12,913 nucleotides of DNA from Candidatus Cloacimonadota bacterium (GCA_021157645.1 JAGGWC010000174.1:1-12913), one strand, 5' to 3'. Counted from the stretch's first letter, positions 1 through 6,702 are shown. The notes: generated by a model from the sequence alone, not told the origin. Program-made: numbers and translations.

Positions 1-1007
1 AGAACCGGATTTTCTGTATAGAAATGTCCAGCATCAATAAGTGGAATACGGCTATCCAGAATTGTGTGATATGTGAAATCAGCAGAAACATAAACATCAG
101 CCCGACCATAAACTTGAGATAAAAGCGATGTTCCACTACCGCCACAAACAGCTATTTTTTTCACTTTTGTTTGTGAAGATTTACCGGCTTTCCATAATAT
201 CACAAATGGTGCATGCAGATTTTTCTTAACTGTTTTGGCAAAATTCTCAAGTGTAATTTCAGTTTTTAAATCTCCAATAAGACCAAGACCAAAATTTTCA
301 CTTTGCTTTTCCTGTTGATAAACAGAGTAAGCCGGAGTTTCATAGGGATGGACTTTTTTCATGGCAGATATAACTTTGGATAATTTAAAAGAATCGACAA
401 AAAATTCCAGCTTGCGTTCTACAACCTTTTCCAGTTTATCTTTTGTACCTAATATTGGATTACTTCCTTCTATCGGCATGAATTGACTACTAACTTCATA
501 ATCATTCATACAATTATTATAATTTCCAATAATTCCAGCTCCTGAAGCAAAGACAGCATCAGCTACTTTTGCTATACTGTCTGAAGGCACATAAACTGCA
601 ATTTGAAATAACTTTGACCCAGTTTCATTTGAGAGGAATTTCAATTTAGTTAAACCTAATTTTTCCGCTAAAGCAAAGTTCACTCCTTTTTTTACAACAT
701 CCAGGTTTGTATGAGCACAATATACAGAAATATCATTTTTAATTAATTTCAGATAAAGTGGATTTGTGATTTTGTTTATAGGTTTGAAAATAAATGGATG
801 ATGAGAAATTATCAAATCAACATTTTCACTTATTGCTTTATTGATAGCATTTTCTGTAACATCCAGAGTGAGCAGAATCTTTTTTACTTCCTGGTTTCCA
901 TCACCAAGTTGAAATCCAACATTATCCCACTCATAAGCCAGAGCAGGATCAGCAATCTTGTTTATATGTCCAACAATATCAGAGACTTTTGTTATAATAT
1001 TCCTCAT
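1..1007 (-). CDS. Nif3-like dinuclear metal center protein (YbgI/YqfO family), 3' end cut by window
   Basis: Reading the minus strand from ATG at 1007-1005 gives 335 open codons to the window edge, with no stop. The family motifs are clear: WDNVG (27-31), a HH pair in LIISHHPF (H69, H70), AHTNLD (H99, D103), and near the end GHFYTE (H328, E332). These are the expected ligands of the two-metal site of Nif3/YbgI proteins. Between about residues 130 and 225 lies the inserted PII/CutA-like domain of the longer YqfO-type proteins, ending in HPYETPAY. Perhaps 25-40 C-terminal residues are missing, judging from YqfO length. The biochemical role of the family is unsettled; a metal-dependent hydrolase or GTP cyclohydrolase-like fold is usually proposed. 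It is the last visible gene of the recA operon, 29 bases after the phosphoribosyltransferase, with a GAGG ribosome site formed by a heptamer repeat. The family call is secure, the function is not. Confidence 0.93.
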   Translation of the reverse strand, partial: MRNIITKVSDIVGHINKIADPALAYEWDNVGFQLGDGNQEVKKILLTLDVTENAINKAISENVDLIISHHPFIFKPINKITNPLYLKLIKNDISVYCAHTNLDVVKKGVNFALAEKLGLTKLKFLSNETGSKLFQIAVYVPSDSIAKVADAVFASGAGIIGNYNNCMNDYEVSSQFMPIEGSNPILGTKDKLEKVVERKLEFFVDSFKLSKVISAMKKVHPYETPAYSVYQQEKQSENFGLGLIGDLKTEITLENFAKTVKKNLHAPFVILWKAGKSSQTKVKKIAVCGGSGTSLLSQVYGRADVYVSADFTYHTILDSRIPLIDAGHFYTENPV

Positions 1008-1035
1008 TTTAAATTCCTCATTCCTAATTTCTAAT
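1001..1035 (-). repeat. Degenerate heptamer repeat carrying the RBS and start of the Nif3-like gene
   Basis: Read on the minus strand, this is five 7-base units in exact phase: ATTAGAA, ATTAGGA, ATGAGGA, ATTTAAA, ATGAGGA. The third unit supplies the Shine-Dalgarno-like GAGG and the fifth contains the start codon itself (ATG AGG A..). The array begins two bases beyond the phosphoribosyltransferase stop codon. It looks like a microsatellite that has been adopted as a translation initiation region. Confidence 0.6.
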
Positions 1036-1036
1036 T

Positions 1037-1519
1037 TTATTTAACGTCCCATGGATAGATTATCCAATTATTCCCTGCATTTTCACCTACAAAATCAGGT
1101 TTGAATTTACTTTTATCTTTAAGGTGAATAACGGCTGTATACAAATTTTTGGGAGAAAGATCTTCGATATATTTTTTTGCTTTCACAAAAGTTCCACCCG
1201 AATCTGCAACCTCATCAACCAGCAATACACTCTTATTTTGAAAACCGATATTTACAGGAAGATCCTGCACAATTGTTGGATCATCTAATAAATTATCTTC
1301 ACTATCATAATTAATTATTCCTATTGAGTATAATGGTTTGGGGAATCTTCCGTCATGTGGAAGAAAAGTACGTAGAATTCTTGCAGGTATCCAACCTCCA
1401 GTTGCAATTCCGATCACAATATCAATTTGAATTCCGCTTTTGGTAATTTCGTCTGCTATTTTTTTTACCAATTCGTGCAACTGATCATAAGAATATTTTA
1501 TCTTTTTAATTTCTTCCAT
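1037..1519 (-). CDS. Phosphoribosyltransferase, xanthine/hypoxanthine PRT-like
   Basis: A 160-residue type I phosphoribosyltransferase. The PRPP-binding loop is VLLVDEVADSGGT (98-110), with the acidic pair D102/E103. The pyrophosphate loop is GIATGGWIPAR (37-47), and the C-terminal WIIYPWD (152-158) forms the base-binding lid typical of COG2236 and Gpt-like purine PRTs. It probably converts PRPP plus xanthine, hypoxanthine or guanine to the nucleotide in the cytoplasm (purine salvage); the exact base cannot be read from sequence. An upstream ATG at 1552 would add 11 residues inside recX. I prefer ATG 1519-1517 because AGGGGA lies just ahead and the start falls two bases after the recX stop, a coupling arrangement. 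It sits between recX and the Nif3-like gene in one operon. Confidence 0.88.
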   Translation of the reverse strand: MEEIKKIKYSYDQLHELVKKIADEITKSGIQIDIVIGIATGGWIPARILRTFLPHDGRFPKPLYSIGIINYDSEDNLLDDPTIVQDLPVNIGFQNKSVLLVDEVADSGGTFVKAKKYIEDLSPKNLYTAVIHLKDKSKFKPDFVGENAGNNWIIYPWDVK

Positions 1520-1521
1520 AA

Positions 1522-2130
1522 TTATTCCCCTAATTTTTCTTTTACTTCCCAATATACAAAACCTTTGCGCGTCAAGTAGTTTAATATTTTCTCATTCTGC
1601 TTATTTTTTTTCAGATTAGAAAATCGTCTTTTTGCTTTCTTAAAATTTGCATCCAGTACTTCATCGGCTGTTTTGGAATTGAATTTCTTTTGTAGAATAT
1701 TAGAAATGATGTTTTCGTTGATATTCTTTGCATAAAGTTTGTTCTTTATTTCTACTTTGCTTTTTGAATTTCTTATAAGATCATCTGTGAGCATTTCTGC
1801 AAATCTTGTATCATTAATAAAATTAAGCGAAACTGCTTTTTCTAGTAACGCAGCTTGAAGTTCCTTTTTAAAAAATATTTTTTTAGAAAGAAATTCCTCG
1901 CATTCACCTAAAGATCGTTCTCGGTATGCGAGATAATCGAGTAGTTTATTCCAAGATTGTTTTTTTATTTCATCAATAAGTTTAGTGGCTTCTTCATCAC
2001 TAAGCTCAAAATAATCAATCTGCCCCTTACAATAAAAATGGAGGATCTTATCCGGTAAGATCCCCCAATATTCGTCATTAGCCAAAACTATCGAAGTAGT
2101 TTTAGTCCTTTTTATCGTCTTTAACTTCAT
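1522..2130 (-). CDS. recX: Regulatory protein RecX
   Basis: A 202-residue protein directly after recA, overlapping its end by 29 bases, which is the usual place for recX. The C-terminal two thirds show the three-helix repeats of the family: WNKLLDYLAYRERS (60-73), LNFINDTRFAEMLTDDLIR (102-120) with the characteristic DxRFA block, and ILNYLTRKGF (182-191) at the end. RecX binds the RecA filament and its monomer, limiting filament extension and strand exchange. The first 55 residues are less conserved and read as the variable N-terminal extension. The start ATG at 2130 lies inside recA with only AGAAG close upstream, so translation is probably coupled to recA. It ends two bases before the phosphoribosyltransferase start. 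Confidence 0.93.
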   Translation of the reverse strand: MKLKTIKRTKTTSIVLANDEYWGILPDKILHFYCKGQIDYFELSDEEATKLIDEIKKQSWNKLLDYLAYRERSLGECEEFLSKKIFFKKELQAALLEKAVSLNFINDTRFAEMLTDDLIRNSKSKVEIKNKLYAKNINENIISNILQKKFNSKTADEVLDANFKKAKRRFSNLKKNKQNEKILNYLTRKGFVYWEVKEKLGE

Positions 2131-3145
2131 CTTCTGATGATTTTATAAGTCCTAAAACTTTTTTTACTTTTATTTCAATTTCTTCTAAGATCTTTTCATT
2201 CTCAAGTAGGAATTCTTTTACTTTTTCAGATCCCTGCCCGATCTTGGTTTCACCATAAGAGAACCAAGAACCGCTTCTGTTCACGATATCGTGTTCTACA
2301 GCTATGTCCACAAGTAGATCAAAGTGTGATATTCCTACACCAAATATAATTGGAAATTCTACTTTTTTAAATGGTGGAGCAAATTTGTTTTTAACGATCT
2401 TTACACGCGTTTTATTACCAACTATTTCTGCACCCTGTCCAATTTGCTTGATCGATCCAATTCTTCGAACCTCCATTCTTACAGATGAATAAAATTTTAG
2501 CGCAACTCCACCAGTTGTAGTCTCCGGATTCACATATGCAGGAACTCCTATTTTCATTCGTGTTTGATTAATAAAAATCACGGAAGTATTTGATTTACTG
2601 ATGATAGCGGTAAGCTTGCGAAGTGCTTGTGACATCAAACGTGCCTGCAAACCAACATGAGTATCACCCATATTACCTTCGATCTCAGCTCGTGGAACAA
2701 GTGCTGCTACAGAATCAATAACGATTAAAGCTATGGCATTACTGCGCACAAGTGTTTCAACAATCTCCAAAGCCTGTTCACCTCCGTCAGGTTGGGAGAG
2801 AAGAAGATTTTCCGTATCAACTCCAATGTTTGCGGCATAAATAGGATCGAGTGCATGTTCCACATCTATGAATGCAACAATTCCATCCTGCTTTTGAGAT
2901 TCTGCTACACAATGCAGGGCAAGAGTGGTTTTACCGGAAGCTTCAGGGCCATAAATCTCAGTTATTCTTCCCTTTGGAATACCACCAATACCAAGAGCTG
3001 CATCTAAATTAATTGCTCCCGTAGGAATAACACCAACAGAAGTTTTTGGTTTATCTCCCAATCTCATGATAGTACCAATACCAAACTGTTTATCCAGTTG
3101 AGTGAGGGCTGTCTTCAAAGCTGAATTCTTATCTTTCGTAGTCAT
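2102..3145 (-). CDS. recA: Recombinase A
   Basis: A full-length 347-residue RecA. It forms ATP-dependent filaments on single-stranded DNA, drives strand exchange and induces SOS autoproteolysis. Walker A is GPEASGKT (66-73), E96 lies in VEHALDP, Walker B is LIVID (140-144), and NQ (193-194) opens the L2 region. PETTTGG (207-213) and the acidic, lysine-rich tail (336-347) are typical. A strong AGGAG sits 7 bases before the ATG. The oddity is L2: where most RecA proteins have G-V-M-F-G-N-P, this one reads G-V-P-A-Y-V-N-P, one residue longer and with the usual Phe203 environment altered. The gene is third in a minus-strand operon behind the DUF355 kinase and thpR; the thpR-recA-recX order is common in bacteria. 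No SOS box was recognised upstream. Confidence 0.99.
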   Translation of the reverse strand: MTTKDKNSALKTALTQLDKQFGIGTIMRLGDKPKTSVGVIPTGAINLDAALGIGGIPKGRITEIYGPEASGKTTLALHCVAESQKQDGIVAFIDVEHALDPIYAANIGVDTENLLLSQPDGGEQALEIVETLVRSNAIALIVIDSVAALVPRAEIEGNMGDTHVGLQARLMSQALRKLTAIISKSNTSVIFINQTRMKIGVPAYVNPETTTGGVALKFYSSVRMEVRRIGSIKQIGQGAEIVGNKTRVKIVKNKFAPPFKKVEFPIIFGVGISHFDLLVDIAVEHDIVNRSGSWFSYGETKIGQGSEKVKEFLLENEKILEEIEIKVKKVLGLIKSSEDEVKDDKKD

Positions 3146-3159
3146 AATTAACTCCTTGT

Positions 3160-3708
3160 TTAAAAATTAAATTTCATTATCTCAATATACCTTGAACCAA
3201 GTGGTCTCAATAAACTCTGATATAATATAACTTTTGAGACTTCAAAGTCTTTTATATTTAACTCTGTAGTTAATATTTGTTCTATCGTTTTTTCTGGCAA
3301 CCTTTTTTTTATCCTACCTAAAGTTATGTGGAAACGGAAGCGTCTGGAATCAATTTTATAACCCATTTTTCTTAATTTACTTTTAAATCTCTTTAATACT
3401 TTCTGAATTGAGCTATCATTATTTTCCAAACTGATCCAGATTATTTTCGGATCTCTGCCCGGAAGAATTTCCAATTTTGGGTTTGTGAATAAGAGTGCAG
3501 AAAGTTCTGAAAAACTATTTTCCAGAAATTCTGCGATTTTGGGAATATCTTCTTCTTTTGTCTCACCAATAAATTGGAAAGTAATATGAAGATTTTCTCG
3601 AGGAACCCAATTAACACCATGAGGAGAATATGAACGAAAATTGCTTATTACTCCAGCAACATCTTCTTTGATATTTTCAGGAAGATCGAGAGCAACAAAA
3701 GTTCTCAT
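3160..3708 (-). CDS. thpR: RNA 2',3'-cyclic phosphodiesterase (2'-5' RNA ligase family)
   Basis: A 182-residue two-H phosphoesterase. Both catalytic HxTx motifs are present, HITF at 41-44 and HITL at 127-130, in the spacing of the LigT/ThpR family; the N-terminus MRTFVALDLP is also typical. The enzyme hydrolyses 2',3'-cyclic phosphate ends of RNA to 2'-phosphates and in vitro can join tRNA halves by 2'-5' linkage. It acts in the cytoplasm. The start codon overlaps the stop of the upstream DUF355 kinase in TAATG, so translation is coupled, and recA follows 14 bases later. Linkage of this family to recA is widespread, though the functional reason is not established. Confidence 0.93.
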   Translation of the reverse strand: MRTFVALDLPENIKEDVAGVISNFRSYSPHGVNWVPRENLHITFQFIGETKEEDIPKIAEFLENSFSELSALLFTNPKLEILPGRDPKIIWISLENNDSSIQKVLKRFKSKLRKMGYKIDSRRFRFHITLGRIKKRLPEKTIEQILTTELNIKDFEVSKVILYQSLLRPLGSRYIEIMKFNF

Positions 3709-4190
3709 TATCTCTTATAGCCAATATCAATTAAGAAATTTTTGCGTTGAGTAATATCACTATCAAGTTCTATTCCCTTGGGTGATGAACCGTCGATAAC
3801 TCCAAGAACTCCCCTCCCTTGCTCTGTTTCTGCCAATATGACCTGCACAGGATTTGCCGTAGCGCAAAAAATATTTACTACTTCCCTGCATGCTTTTACA
3901 GACGGGAGGACATTAAGAGGAAATGCGTCTTTTAGAACTATAAGAAATGTGTGTCCTGCTCCAATTCTACGTAGATTATCTGTCGCAATTTGCATAAGAT
4001 CGTCATCGGTTCCCTCTTTACGTACGAGACAAGGACCCGATGCTTCATTAAAAGCAAGTCCAAATTTAATACCAGGAACACTATTCACCATTGCTTCAAA
4101 CAGATCTTCAACTGTTTTTATGAAATGTGACATTCCAAAGATAATATTGCAATCTTCAGGGAAATCAATTTTTTCTAATACAAGTTCCAT
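3708..4190 (-). CDS. Adenosine-specific kinase (DUF355 / PF04008)
   Basis: A 160-residue protein matching the small Adenosine_kin family (PF04008), known mainly from archaea and scattered bacteria. Visible hallmarks are GMSHFIKTVEDL (19-30), KFGLAFNEASGPCLVR (42-57), GAGHTFLIVL (77-86), a NxFCATANPVQV block (106-117) and GRGVLGVIDG (124-133). The family name rests on an adenosine-binding structure; catalysis is poorly documented. The start is supported by GGAG 7 bases upstream (minus strand). It is the first gene of the operon, 79 bases downstream of the rpmB terminator, so its promoter should lie in 4191-4275. I see no perfect sigma-70 promoter there, only an 11-base palindrome TGTAATTTACA at 4234-4244. 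Family call firm, function tentative. Confidence 0.88.
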   Translation of the reverse strand: MELVLEKIDFPEDCNIIFGMSHFIKTVEDLFEAMVNSVPGIKFGLAFNEASGPCLVRKEGTDDDLMQIATDNLRRIGAGHTFLIVLKDAFPLNVLPSVKACREVVNIFCATANPVQVILAETEQGRGVLGVIDGSSPKGIELDSDITQRKNFLIDIGYKR

Positions 4191-4275
4191 TTTCTTACTC
4201 CATGGTTTTGAATTGGTTGCAATATGAATATTGTGTAATTTACAGTAAAGTGTTTTTTGTAATTTTGGACAAAAA

Positions 4276-4297
4276 AAAAGACCGTTATCGGTCTTTT
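4276..4297 (-). terminator. Rho-independent terminator of rpmB
   Basis: A 9-bp stem (4276-4284 pairing with 4289-4297, arm AAAAGACCG) with a 4-base loop, followed on the minus strand by a run of U residues (T tract read from 4279 downward). It lies 18 bases after the rpmB stop and isolates L28 from the recA operon. Confidence 0.85.
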
Positions 4298-4315
4298 CCT
4301 TTATTTATTGGTTTT

Positions 4316-4507
4316 TTAAATAACCTTTTTTACTTTGTTACCCTTCAAACAAGAAGAACATACTTTAACGAATTGAACTTTTCCATCAATCTCCGCTTTT
4401 ATTTTATGGAGATTAGGATAGAACTTCCTCTTCGTAGCGTTTAAAGCGTGACTTCTATGATTTCCAACTTGTGCTCCCTTTCCACAGATATCACAAACTC
4501 TTGACAT
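4316..4507 (-). CDS. rpmB: 50S ribosomal protein L28
   Basis: A 63-residue L28. The N-terminus MSRVCDICGKG, the GNHRSHA block (15-21) and the RKFYPNL block (27-33) are family signatures. Two CxxC pairs, C5/C8 and C50/C53, show it is the zinc-binding (C+) form. It is a structural protein of the large ribosomal subunit. GGAAGGTG lies about 7 bases before the ATG. It is monocistronic here: a terminator follows, and upstream it is divergent from the sigma-factor operon with 166 bases between the two start codons. Confidence 0.97.
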   Translation of the reverse strand: MSRVCDICGKGAQVGNHRSHALNATKRKFYPNLHKIKAEIDGKVQFVKVCSSCLKGNKVKKVI

Positions 4508-4543
4508 AATAACACCTTCCTAATCCTTTATTTTCATTAGATT

Positions 4544-4570
4544 GAACTAAAAAAAAATCATTACTCTATC
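4544..4570 (+). promoter_or_regulatory. Candidate ECF-type promoter ahead of the sigma-factor operon
   Basis: GAACTA (4544-4549), a 15-base spacer and TCTATC (4565-4570) resemble the GAAC ... TCTA pattern of many ECF sigma promoters. It lies about 100 bases upstream of the ECF sigma gene and points toward it, as expected for autoregulation. The match is loose in an AT-rich intergenic region, so this is only a candidate. Confidence 0.22.
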
Positions 4571-4673
4571 TGGCAAGAAATTATTTTTATTTATTAGTTC
4601 TTTTAACTATTCTGCAGTATTATTAGTTTTTTATTGTCATATACTTTGAAATGAATAATTTATGGAATTAGTT

Positions 4674-5192
4674 ATGAATAATAATAAATTTGAAGTACTT
4701 TTACAAAATGAGAGTAAAAAGCTATATAATTATCTTTTGAAGATTCTCCGTAATAAAGAGGATGCGGAAGATATTCTTCAGGAAACATTTATAGCATTCC
4801 ATAAAAAAATGAACTCTGTAAAAGAGTCTTCTTATAAAAGTTACTTATTCAGAACTGCATATCATAAAGCACTTAATCTCATAAAAAAGAGAAATGCAAA
4901 AAACAAGTTGGTTACAAATTATCAAGAAATGGAACATTTTGAAGACAAACAATCTAAGAATAATCAGCAACAAAAAGAACTTATAAAAGATGCACTTTCC
5001 CAGCTTAAACCAGAAGAAGCATTATTAATTGAATTACAATTTTATCAGAAAATGAATTATAAACAAATTGCCGAAACACTGGAAACAACACAATCTGCAG
5101 TTGATTCCAAACTGGTACGTGCAAAGAAAAAATTAATTAAAATAATTAACGAACAAAAGAAAATGCAGGAAAATAACTTGAGTATTGTCTAA
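4674..5192 (+). CDS. ECF-type RNA polymerase sigma factor (sigma-70 family)
   Basis: A 172-residue two-domain sigma factor. Region 2 spans about 12-75, with the core-binding helix EDAEDILQETF (29-39) and the -10-reading segment RTAYHKALNLIKKR (60-73). Region 4 spans about 104-158, with LKPEEALLIEL, the helix-turn-helix NYKQIAETLETTQSAVDSKL, and RAKKKL at the end. It lacks region 1.1 and region 3, as ECF sigma factors do. ATG 4662 would add four residues but has no ribosome site; ATG 4674 has GGAA six bases ahead and is preferred. The zinc-type anti-sigma gene follows 20 bases later, and three further products, including two envelope proteins, share the operon. It therefore probably controls an envelope or metal-stress regulon and its own operon. 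The stimulus is unknown. Confidence 0.9.
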   Translation: MNNNKFEVLLQNESKKLYNYLLKILRNKEDAEDILQETFIAFHKKMNSVKESSYKSYLFRTAYHKALNLIKKRNAKNKLVTNYQEMEHFEDKQSKNNQQQKELIKDALSQLKPEEALLIELQFYQKMNYKQIAETLETTQSAVDSKLVRAKKKLIKIINEQKKMQENNLSIV

Positions 5193-5212
5193 AGGGACAG
5201 AGGTGAGGAAAA

Positions 5213-5617
5213 ATGAAGCAAAAAGATGAATGCAGCTTTGAAAAAAAATTGAATGCCTATATTGCCGGTGAACTAAGTGAGATAGAATACAATAAAGTTC
5301 GCGAGCATATTAGCAGTTGTCACCTCTGCCAAAACGAGATTAGAGAATTACAGCAAGTCGATAATTTCCTTTTTCAATATACTGAGGAAGAAGTTCCTGC
5401 AGGACTCAACGAGAAAATATTAAATTCTGTATCCCAAAGTCACACAGATCCATTCATGAGAAAGGTAGTCAGTTTTTCTATCGCTGCATCTGTACTGATA
5501 TCCTTCATGGCTGGCATTCTGCTTAGCAGCGGACTTTATGCAGATAGTTCAGATTCTAATATTACCATCGGTGAAGATTCTTTATACAGTTATTTTGAAG
5601 GGGATTATGATGTCTAA
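5213..5617 (+). CDS. Membrane-bound anti-sigma factor with zinc-finger (ZAS) domain
   Basis: A 134-residue protein placed directly after the ECF sigma gene. The N-terminal cytoplasmic part carries the HxxxCxxC signature of zinc-binding anti-sigma domains (H32, C36, C39; C7 may add a ligand), within the usual NAYIAGELS...VREHISSC context. One transmembrane helix runs from about 85 to 108, and a short acidic tail of about 25 residues (ending EGDYDV) would face the periplasm. It should hold the sigma factor inactive at the membrane. The tail is too short to be a sensor by itself, so sensing may be done by the next gene product. The ribosome site AGGTGAGG is strong. The last 8 bases overlap the next gene. 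Confidence 0.88.
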   Translation: MKQKDECSFEKKLNAYIAGELSEIEYNKVREHISSCHLCQNEIRELQQVDNFLFQYTEEEVPAGLNEKILNSVSQSHTDPFMRKVVSFSIAASVLISFMAGILLSSGLYADSSDSNITIGEDSLYSYFEGDYDV

Positions 5618-6047
5618 AAAAACAATATTGATTTTACTTATTGTCTCGTTAGCATTCAATTTAGCATTTTTTGGAACATTTTTATATCATCGTGTGAATT
5701 TTGGTCCCGGTATCCATAGTCCAATTCATGGAAGACCAAAACTGCCGAAACATTGCCGTGAAGATTTCCGTAAACTTAGAAAAGAGATGGGTGAAAAACA
5801 TCGTGATTATTTTGTTGCAAGAAGGCTATTCATCCTTTCTCTGCTTGAGGAAGACCTTAACGAAGAGGAAGTATTAAAGAAATTGGAAAATGCAATTGAG
5901 AAACAAACTGTCAAAGAAAAAGAGATAGGCCTTTCTTTTATTCAACTCAGGAAAGAAATGACCGCTGAAGAAGCAAGAATGTTTTTCCGTCGTGATCTTG
6001 AAGCTAAAGAAAACCAATTAGATCAAGGGCGGGGAAGGAAAAAATGA
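5610..6047 (+). CDS. Membrane-anchored periplasmic metal sensor/resistance-like protein (CnrX/ZraP/Spy superfamily)
   Basis: A 145-residue protein with one N-terminal transmembrane anchor (5-26) and an all-helical, highly charged periplasmic domain. Helices at about 49-65, 68-81, 85-115 and 118-135 form the long hairpin expected of the heavy-metal-resistance (Metal_resist, CnrX-like) family; MTAEEARMFF (117-126) is the degenerate counterpart of an LTxxQ motif. Possible metal ligands H36, H40, H48 and C49 cluster just after the anchor. ATG codons at 5607 and 5610 both follow AAGGGG; 5610 has the better spacing. It overlaps the anti-sigma gene by 8 bases. By analogy with CnrX it may sense a periplasmic signal and act on the anti-sigma factor. 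Family assignment is by architecture and is moderately sure. Confidence 0.75.
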   Translation: MSKKTILILLIVSLAFNLAFFGTFLYHRVNFGPGIHSPIHGRPKLPKHCREDFRKLRKEMGEKHRDYFVARRLFILSLLEEDLNEEEVLKKLENAIEKQTVKEKEIGLSFIQLRKEMTAEEARMFFRRDLEAKENQLDQGRGRKK

Positions 6048-6166
6048 AGAATACATATCTGAATTTTTGGAAGTTAGAAACTAACATAGTGCAAATTGAT
6101 ATGTGTAAAAAATCTACTAAGAATAATCCAGGTTTAGATGAACCTGACAAAATTAAAGGAGAATAA
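6044..6166 (+). CDS. Small ORF of 40 codons, translationally coupled, unknown function
   Basis: ATG at 6044 overlaps the stop of the upstream gene in ATGA. The frame stays open for 40 codons and ends at TAA 6164-6166, one base before the next gene's ATG. GGGGAAGG just ahead is a good ribosome site, and no other gene would occupy this 120-base gap. The product starts MKNTYLNFWKLE and ends DEPDKIKGE. It has one Cys, is lysine-rich toward the C-terminus and has no signal peptide or transmembrane helix, so it would be cytoplasmic. I recognise no family. The exact fit between two genes argues for real coding. Its AT-rich codons and lack of homology leave open that it is only a leader that couples translation to the Spy-like gene. 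Confidence 0.45.
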   Translation: MKNTYLNFWKLETNIVQIDMCKKSTKNNPGLDEPDKIKGE

Positions 6167-6167
6167 A

Positions 6168-6689
6168 ATGAAAAAATTATTATTTGTAGTGATTGGAGTA
6201 ATAGCTGTAATCGGTTTATTAACAGCTTTTGACGGAGATGGTAGAAGATTTGATGATGGTGAACACTATGGGATGAGAGGAAAAATGTTCAAAAATGGTG
6301 AACACAATGGAATGATGCGAGGAATGCACAACAATGATTATCGAATGATGTACGAAGAATTAAATCTTACAAATAAACAAAAAGAACAAATGAACGATCT
6401 TCGCATTGAAGAAAAAAAAGGTATGATCGTTATTGAAGCTGATTTGAAATTATTAGAGATCGATAAAAGAAGCGCAATGAAAGATAAAGATTTCAAAATA
6501 GCTGAAAATAAAACTAAGGAGATCTTCAAAATTAAAGAACAAGCTGCAATAAAAAGAATTGAACACCAAGAGCAAAGATGGAACATCTTAACACCAGAAC
6601 AAAAAAAGAAAGCAGAAGAATTGATGCTTGATCATCCACGAAGAGAATTTCAAGATAGTCCTAAATCAAAAAAGATCAAACGAAAATAG
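6168..6689 (+). CDS. Secreted Spy/CpxP-like periplasmic protein with Met/His-rich segment
   Basis: A 173-residue exported protein. A signal peptide covers about 1-20 (KK, hydrophobic core, probable cleavage after LLTA). Residues 30-61 are rich in Met and His, with 7 Met and 3 His and the doublet GEHYGM / GEHNGM, a composition seen in copper- or silver-binding proteins. The helical domain then carries both LTxxQ motifs of the Spy/CpxP family, LTNKQ (67-71) and LTPEQ (141-145). Relatives act as periplasmic chaperones or metal-responsive modulators. AAAGGAG six bases before ATG 6168 supports this start; an earlier in-frame ATG at 6138 lies inside the small ORF and lacks a ribosome site. It is the last gene of the sigma operon and ends before a strong terminator. 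Family good, metal role inferred. Confidence 0.82.
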   Translation: MKKLLFVVIGVIAVIGLLTAFDGDGRRFDDGEHYGMRGKMFKNGEHNGMMRGMHNNDYRMMYEELNLTNKQKEQMNDLRIEEKKGMIVIEADLKLLEIDKRSAMKDKDFKIAENKTKEIFKIKEQAAIKRIEHQEQRWNILTPEQKKKAEELMLDHPRREFQDSPKSKKIKRK

Positions 6690-6702
6690 TTAGTACTCAC
6701 AC

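Noticed and set aside
3778..4227. Open frame of 149 codons on the plus strand opposite the DUF355 kinase
   Set aside because: It lies antisense to a clear conserved gene, has no ribosome site and resembles no family; it is a mirror of the kinase codons.
4191..4275. SOS (LexA) box upstream of the recA operon
   Set aside because: No CTG-N10-CAG, GAAC-N4-GTTC or similar known LexA site was found; the only symmetry is TGTAATTTACA.
6129..6146. Hairpin CAGGTT-TAGATG-AACCTG as a terminator or riboswitch
   Set aside because: Only six base pairs, no T run and no riboswitch consensus; it lies inside the 40-codon ORF.
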